Shown piece after piece: positions 57,578-64,000 of a stretch of DNA of 64,000 nucleotides (position 1 is its first letter; every line of letters starts with the position of its first letter). Source of the DNA: Myoxocephalus aenaeus (taxonomy: Eukaryota; Chordata; Actinopteri; Perciformes; Cottidae). The notes under the pieces are model-generated. The model saw only the letters and a program-made list of their open reading frames with translations, ran no database searches and had not been told where the DNA came from. The translations under genes and the position numbers were made by a program. The stretch covers positions 7,871,001 to 7,935,000 of the forward strand of contig JBAMJR010000053.1 of NCBI GenBank assembly GCA_038501785.1, written 5' to 3'.

Positions 57578-58090
57578 ACCGTGAGGAACTTTGGACTGGT
57601 TATGAAACCGTCTTAATTTAGTCCTGATGCCTCTTTATGACCTACATGAGTAAACGAGACCATCAGCGAGAAGAGAAGGCTTTTTCCATATAGTTATTCT
57701 TAAAGTTTGTCATTGGTCCCACCGGGTCGGATTCTGTGCAAAAATTAGATGAAATCATGCAGGTTCATCAGAAAGTCCTTCAGCTCAGACTTCAGTGAGT
57801 CCTCAGGCAGCAACCAGTCCACCAGTCTGGGTGGACAAACCCAGATCCGGCGTCGCTGCTGCCTTCGGCCTGCATTCAGATGCTCCGACAGTAGGAGTAG
57901 AGCTCTGCCGTCGGCAGCAGAGCTCTCCTCCGGAAAGGAGCAGAACTTCATCTTCTGCTCCACTGGTCCCCGATGTGAGCCAACACAGACTGTGGGCTGC
58001 TGGGGGCCCAGGCCGTATCGCTGGAGGGAAGGGAGGCACAGGAGAACCAGGACTGACTAGGTCAGACCCTGCTGCAGTCAAATTAGAGTT
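57578..58090 (-). pseudogene. GC-rich piece with short minus-strand frame, possibly transposon-derived
   Basis: GC content rises sharply at about 57790-58080. A minus-strand frame (57963-57745) ends with QQRRRIWVCPPRLVDWLLP and a short acidic C-terminal part. A basic run followed by IWV resembles the N-terminal part of PIF/Harbinger nucleases, but the similarity is brief and no inverted terminal repeats were found. The AAAGTTACCGTGAGGAAC motif near 57578 resembles the edge of a common fish element. Alternatives are a decayed host exon or chance. Not assigned. Confidence 0.25.
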
Positions 58091-58094
58091 TTTC

Positions 58095-59045
58095 TGAAGG
58101 GATTCTGGTGTTTGGTAACCCTTCCACTGTCGTCCACAGGGACCACCAAAATCAAGTTCCCTGAAGCCTTAAGCAAAACACTTTACATTACCACTGTGTT
58201 CAATGTAACCTAAATACAATTGCGATTTTGTGTTTCCTACAGCAGTATTCAGAATTGTCTTCATGCTCTCGGCTTTATTGTTCACCTCCTTTGTGCCTAC
58301 ACCCAATAATTCTGCTTATTGCAATTCCCCAGTGTAGTTAAATCAAACTATTGTCTTTATCTGATTACTCTGTATTTGTGTAAACATAGGCAGCTGGAAA
58401 CGTATATAGATACATGTTTTCTCTATAAATTCACTTGGAACTGTTATGTTAATTATGCACACAAGTTGTTAATGTATTTAGAAATTACTCATTGCTTTCA
58501 TACGTATCATTTGCAAAGGATTTAATTCATACAGGAGTGTACAAAATAGTCTTTACTATGTGGTTATTTAATATATACTTTTTACATTATTGATTTACCA
58601 TAAAACATGTTATATCGTGAGATATGAAATTACCTATATCTGATTTAAAATGTAGCCCAGGTTTACTGTATATGCTATGTAACATGGAATGTATTTTATA
58701 ACACTATAGTTTTACACTATTATAGGCTGTAAATACGAAATGTTGATCTGCAAAATAACTATTAAACTATTAAATAAATATACTGTTGACTAGAAAACAC
58801 TTTTTCACTGACTTTAGCAAGTAGCATAAAAAGGGAGAAGCCACAAACATCCATTGAATCCCACATGACAACATACAAACACACACAGCTACATTTGCAG
58901 ACACACACACATTTGCCAAGTGACCAATTGCATGATTGAATGGACACTGCCCTGTAATTACAGCCTATGACAATATGTCTGCTGCCCTCTGTTCCTCAGT
59001 CTCCCCCACAGTATCCCTCCATCCTTTACAAAAGCCACTGACCCG
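58095..59045. other. No gene seen
   Basis: AT-rich unique sequence with a CA-rich stretch near 58870-58915. Confidence 0.35.
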
Positions 59046-59049
59046 TTGG

Positions 59050-59580
59050 CTTCTATGTAATGACCATTGAAACGGTTCATTCTGTCTTATTGACACAGCC
59101 ATACACAGCTTGGACTTTATGGCATGTCAGGATTGGGGATCACAGATCCAACAGTAAAGACTGGCGTTGTGGATCACGGTCCCAGTTAATGACCCCTGTG
59201 GAAAGTGTCTGCCTTCCTGCCGGTGTTGCTGTGTCCATCTGTCTGTCAGGAAAACTGTGGAGGTCAGCGCCTATTCTGGGAGACCCACTGACAATAACAG
59301 GGCCTGCAGTTATGAATGCATTCATTCATCCATCCATGCATTAAGAAAATCAGACGCAAACCACCACAGCCGTGGGCCCCATATCCATTAGTGTTGACAT
59401 GTATGTTGACCCACCCCTCCTCACTCCCTCCAGAAATCCCACATATTGGGGGGCTGGATCACGGCCCCGAAACTCAATGATTCACCAGGCGACAGATGGA
59501 GGGGACACATGGAGATGGTGGTCCGCCTTTCCTTACCACACATGCGCAGGCTCAGAAAAGGGATGGATGTAAAGTGTTCT
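59050..59580. other. GC-balanced unique block, no gene recognised
   Basis: Overlapping short frames occur on both strands with no known motif. CATTCATTCATCCATCCATG at about 59320-59338 is a short tetranucleotide run. Could be conserved non-coding DNA. Confidence 0.2.
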
Positions 59581-60400
59581 AGTTGTTACCGGCTGTAAAG
59601 AAACCTGGTCGATTTTTAAATATGACACATGAAATTACATTATTATGATCAGGATGGACAAATAATGCATAATATAGTATGTTTAAAACAGCTGTACAGG
59701 CACTTTTGTAAAATCGAAATTTTCTCAATTTAAGCAGTCACACAACAAGCAAACTCATTGCTGCCCTGCCATCTGGTTAGTTTCTGAATAGTGCCAAGTA
59801 TAAAGTCTTATAGATTGAATAAAGTATATATTGTAGATTGGCAGGGCATGATTATGGGCAATGACATGCAAAGCAGCCAAGTTACTTTTGGCATAATTAG
59901 ATGTTTGGCCACCGCAAATACATAGAGATATAGCTGAAAATAATACATTATGGCCTGTCCATCCACACTGTCTTGTGTGAATAGCTAAAGTTGGGAAAGG
60001 TCTATTTTCCTCACCCCAAACCAACAACATTGTGAGCAGTTTCATTAAGTAACATTTTGTGAATAATACATGGTGGACAGTTGGCTCTTCTTTTGGTCGT
60101 AGAGGGGTTTGAAGTATTTGCGCCTCAACGACTTAAATGTTAGTTTTTCTCCGATTTCAGAAGACGGTTTGGAAAATGTGTACAGCGTGTTCAATATTAT
60201 GAATATAAAATGCAATTGTTTTTCTGTATATATTCCCATATTGAATTGAGTGGCCGCCACCCCTGAGGGGTTCGAATTAGGAACGTCCTTTGGTACCCAG
60301 AAACAAGGTTACCACTTAAAGGTAGCAACTCTGAGACTGTTTTTATATGTCCGGTGGGACCAGAATTTAGATGAGGCTGGAGAGTGAGCCTAATCTCCTC
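59581..60400. other. No gene seen
   Basis: AT-rich unique sequence. Confidence 0.35.
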
Positions 60401-60404
60401 AATT

Positions 60405-60640
60405 TCATTGTTTTCCCATTATTTTCCATGGAACACATGCATCTCGAGGCCGTGCTCAGAGATTGAATGTGGCGAATATAATTCTGTGTGCGTTCCCCCG
60501 GGCTTTGCATAGGTGTTAGTGACTTGACTGGCTTTAGCCTGCATGCCTAAGGTCCTGATGGGATCTGTGCAACCCATGTACCACCATAATCTCTCTGGAA
60601 CAACACTGTCCCCCAGCACCCTCAGCACAAAGTCTCTACC
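60405..60640. promoter_or_regulatory. Candidate conserved non-coding element
   Basis: Unique block with TTCATTGTTTTCCCATTATT, GAATGTGGCGAATATAATTC and CTTTGCATAGGTGTTAGTG, next to a long (GT)n tract. Texture-based call. Confidence 0.25.
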
Positions 60641-60649
60641 TGGCCACAG

Positions 60650-60763
<114 letters not shown>

Positions 60764-60785
60764 ACCTGGCTGTCTGAGTTTGTCT

Positions 60786-60788
<3 letters not shown>

Positions 60789-60819
<31 letters not shown>
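60789..60819. repeat. (TC)n microsatellite
   Basis: About 15 TC units, 26 bp after the (GT)n array. Confidence 0.95.
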
Positions 60820-60822
<3 letters not shown>

Positions 60823-60824
60823 AA

Positions 60825-61305
60825 GAAGATGGGATCAGTCAGTGTTTATAAGTATACCACCATGGCAACAAAAGCAGCTTCTAAGCATCTCCATACCCAA
60901 TTATCTCCCTTCCTCAGCATCTCGGACTCTCTGCACACGCCCAAAATGTAATATTTAATGTTATATTCGTGAACACTTGCAAACATACTCACTCGCATAC
61001 AAAGTGAGAAGTTTGTGGGGGATCTGGTTTGGTAGACCAGACTGCCTGGTTTTATATTTTTATAATAGATATGTTTTCCTATGTTGTGTTGTATTAAATT
61101 GTGTGAAAGCACAACTAAGTGGAGAATAAATGACTAGAGTCTGAAGTTATAAAGTTATTTACCCTTTGAGTGATTTCCTACACTGAAAAATTACAAAAAC
61201 CGCAACAGCGATATGATCACACGATGCCAAGTATAATGACCACAGTGAATTTCGTACCAAAAGTAAATACAGTGAGTCAAGGGGAACGTTAGTCTCTCCA
61301 TCTTG
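60825..61305. other. No gene seen
   Basis: AT-rich unique sequence. Confidence 0.35.
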
Positions 61306-61309
61306 CATG

Positions 61310-61570
61310 AGGGGGATTTTGGCGCTCAACAATACAGGTGGTTGTTGAGGTCAAGGCTTTGAAGCTGGACCAACTGGGTCTTCCTGGCTGAGAGACACTT
61401 CTCTCCTGGCTCTAAGGCGGGTCCCCACGGGTCATTGATGTTCAGCCTTTCCCAAATTTGGCTGGCCTTTCAGACTGCAGTCATGCTGATTAAACAGACT
61501 ATTGTCATTGTTTTCAGAGGCTGCAGATGTGGAGAGGTGCCACAGGCACTTTGCCCGTCTTTGCCTTAGG
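61310..61570. promoter_or_regulatory. Candidate conserved non-coding element
   Basis: Unique, GC-balanced block with GGTCATTGATGTTCAGCC, CATGCTGATTAAACAGAC and TATTGTCATTGTTTTCAG. The last also mimics a splice acceptor, but no supported exon follows. Texture-based call. Confidence 0.25.
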
Positions 61571-64000
61571 TAGAGGGCTAGAGTCCGAGAAGATGTGCTT
61601 CAAAGAGGAAAGTAATATAACAAAACTAACACGTTCCCATTCTCAACTACTCAAACACAGCAACTTGGTCAGTGGCCTTATGCGTCAAACTACGACGCTC
61701 TAGATCCCCCTAGTTTTCCATGTGTCGATCCTCGCTTGTTTTATGAACATTAAGACTTTCAATTTTCTCAGTTTACAGCTTCAAAACTACTTGATTAGCT
61801 TTAGGAAAAGATCGTGGTTTGGGTTCAAATGAATATGTTTGTTAAGTAATTGATTAGACTACATTATGTAAGCGACGTAGATAGGTAACTGACTTTTGGT
61901 TTCACATGGGAAATACACAATGGTCTCCTGGGTGAAAGACTAGTTTGCTTGACCCATCCATCATCTCCCAAACAACACCCCATTAGAAATGTGTCGCTAC
62001 GTAACCTGACTTCCTCCTTTACTCACACGATAGTCGTGTGACTAAGGCCACGTAGAGTGTCAGTTTGACGCGTTGGAAGTGAGACGAAAAACAATCCATT
62101 AATCTTCTTCAGATGTTTTTATTATTATTTTATGTAGACTTATTTAATTAAACGTTCAACATCTAGGTTCCCCTGTTACAAGTTTATATTATTATGTGCA
62201 ATTGTTAATAGAACATTGGGTCTTTTCTCCCCAAAAGCAGGGTTCCCTTCCATTTATTGAGGATTACCCAAGCTCATTTACTCCAAAGGGAGAAAGTACA
62301 AGGTTTTATCTGCTATTTAACTCTAAAGTTTGGTGTCTACTTTACGAACTGAAATGTACTACTGTTGTGGAGGTGAATGTGAAGTAGCAAGGTCAGGTGG
62401 AAGAGGAGGTATTAGGGAGGAGGATAGCATGGCAGCTCACCAGGCAATTATAACAAGATTAAGAGGAGATTTGAGATGCGAGAGATATTGTACTCGCATG
62501 CACAGAGGCAGACCAATCTAGCCTTCTCCCACTCACTCTCCCACACGCAAACACAAAGCCATATACTTTACTTTGGCATATAGAGACGGAGCTCCCTGGT
62601 TGTCTTTTATAGAAGTGTAGTGACACAGAAGGCAGCCAGACAGTCACAATTACAGACGTCCTCACCGTCATGACGGGTGAAGAACTGTCTCCACTCCTCC
62701 TGTGTCCTGTTCACAACAAGGCTGTGTGTATTATTACTTGCTTTATGTTTTTCTTTGCTTCTCTTTTGAGGACCCTAGCCTTGGGAAAATATGGGGGAAA
62801 TTGGCTGTAATTAAAATATCTCTTATGGCACAAAATCTTCAGTCATGTGAGTGCACAGAGAGATGGACCGAGCAGATGAAAAAAACAGTAGCATTCATTT
62901 TGAGGCATGTCCAAGTCAGTCTGGACAAGACCAAGTCATTTATGAGGTCAGATCAATCCAAATAATGTAAAATAGAAGAAAAAAATGGATAACGCCTGGA
63001 TGGCCTCTGTATATCGGCAATAGAAACATTCTCAGATGTCCAAGTGTCACAGGTTAACCTTTTTACCTAGAGTCCATTTGTCAGTGCCCGTCACTTCTCC
63101 AGCCCCTTGCTGAAGTGCTGTGTGCACGCACTGCCAACATTTGCATTTAGAAAAAGCTACATTAGCTCATATCTTCAACCTCACCGCCCATTAGTCAATT
63201 AAAGGGTTAATGACATGTCACAGATGACGGTTCAGTCGTGGTTGGCCAATACTGCTTCCAGACAACCAACCTTTAATCTTAAATATGCATGAGCCCGACC
63301 AGTGGGGGTTTAATGGCCCTCCATCTAAACCTGTACCCCTGCCCCCAGTTTGACAAATGAGATAGTGCACTTTGAGTTACCAAGACCACACTTTGCTCAA
63401 GGTTCTGTGAACTAGAAGATCCAGGGAGGTACTTGTCAAAAATGTGTATAGGCTGCTGTGAGCGAGCCTCTCCTGACCTTATATTCATAGTAATGGTAGA
63501 GTGTCAGATCCTGGGACATCAGTATGTAAATATCACACACACTCCTGTTATAGAAATTGATACCCACTATAATGAACAACTTTGTCTTACCTCATATTAC
63601 CTGCCAGGTGCAATTTGTATTCCCTGTATATGTACACTGACAATCCAGCAAGATATCCTTACTTCATATTCATCAGCCATACTGTATGTACAGTATGAAT
63701 TACTGGTAAACATGCTATCAGTAGTCTTGCCCAACTGATATGGGGTATTTAATGCCAATATGTACATTTGAGAGTTTACCAATAACAATATACAATATGT
63801 GCCTGTAGTATTTTCTTCAAGCACACAACATAAACAAACTATTTTGTGTAACAAAGTTATGAAAAAGACAGGATATTTTGTTTTAGCTCAATGCCAACAC
63901 ACTTAACTATGGTAACATTTACAGTAAACATTATATTTATGGTCTAAATTGATCATATTTGTGAACATTAAACCAGTGTTTTATCTCCTATTCCCTTAAA
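61571..64000. other. No gene seen to end of window
   Basis: Unique sequence, AT-rich in most parts. Short frames at 62.2-63.0 and 63.3-63.9 kb have no recognised motif, and no mobile element was recognised. Confidence 0.35.

Noticed and set aside
60268..60277. GGTTCGAATT, a match to a Pol III B-box.
   Set aside because: No A-box at the correct distance and no cloverleaf; a chance match is likely.
61515..61572. Possible exon between TTTTCAG and a GTAGAG donor-like site (reading RLQMWRGATGTLPVFAL).
   Set aside because: Donor is weak and the peptide is not recognisable; a chance combination is likely.

Overview
The window looks like gene-poor, non-coding DNA from a teleost fish chromosome. The case for a teleost is a Rex3-type retrotransposon carrying an exact match to a 20-base motif I recall as diagnostic of fish Rex3, L2/Rex1-like and RTE-like LINE remnants, several hAT-type DNA transposons, fish-type SINE pieces, and many long (GT)n and (AT)n microsatellites. 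No bacterial, phage, CRISPR or operon structure is present. No open frame is long enough, or recognisable enough, to be called a host protein-coding gene with confidence. The longest open frames belong to decayed transposons.

Layout. At 41-956 lies a 5'-truncated Rex3. At about 2.2-2.9 kb there is a CpG-rich block that is probably a promoter. Beside it, on the minus strand, are two overlapping open frames (1.81-2.23 kb) that I do not recognise, with a polyadenylation-type signal further on. A possible small exon with a start codon and a consensus splice donor lies at 4530-4578 on the plus strand. If it is real, much of the rest of the window could be one or more long introns. From 11.6 to 21.7 kb there is a dense mobile-element zone: an hAT MITE, a longer hAT non-autonomous copy carrying three 51-bp tandem units, an L2-like LINE on the minus strand and an RTE-like LINE on the plus strand. 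A 1.48-kb hAT element with a perfect 8-bp target duplication sits at 28.85-30.33 kb. It keeps the first and last coding pieces of a TTF/ZMYM1-type transposase. At 47.0-48.1 kb two different DNA transposons stand back to back inside an (AT)n array.

Between these lie many AT-rich, low-repeat blocks of about 150-650 bp containing TAATTA or ATTAAT cores. Examples are 12.7-13.1, 14.1-14.45, 27.83-28.11, 44.2-44.76, 49.4-49.96, 53.7-54.3 and 54.9-56.1 kb. They have the texture of conserved vertebrate non-coding elements, as found in introns of, or deserts around, developmental regulators. That reading rests on sequence texture only; no alignment could be run.

I found no convincing new biological system. 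The most unusual observations are the tandem capture of two transposons by one (AT)n locus, a second copy of the same hAT family also ending in an (AT)n tract, the internally deleted hAT that keeps its terminal coding segments, and the unassigned minus-strand frames next to the CpG-rich block.
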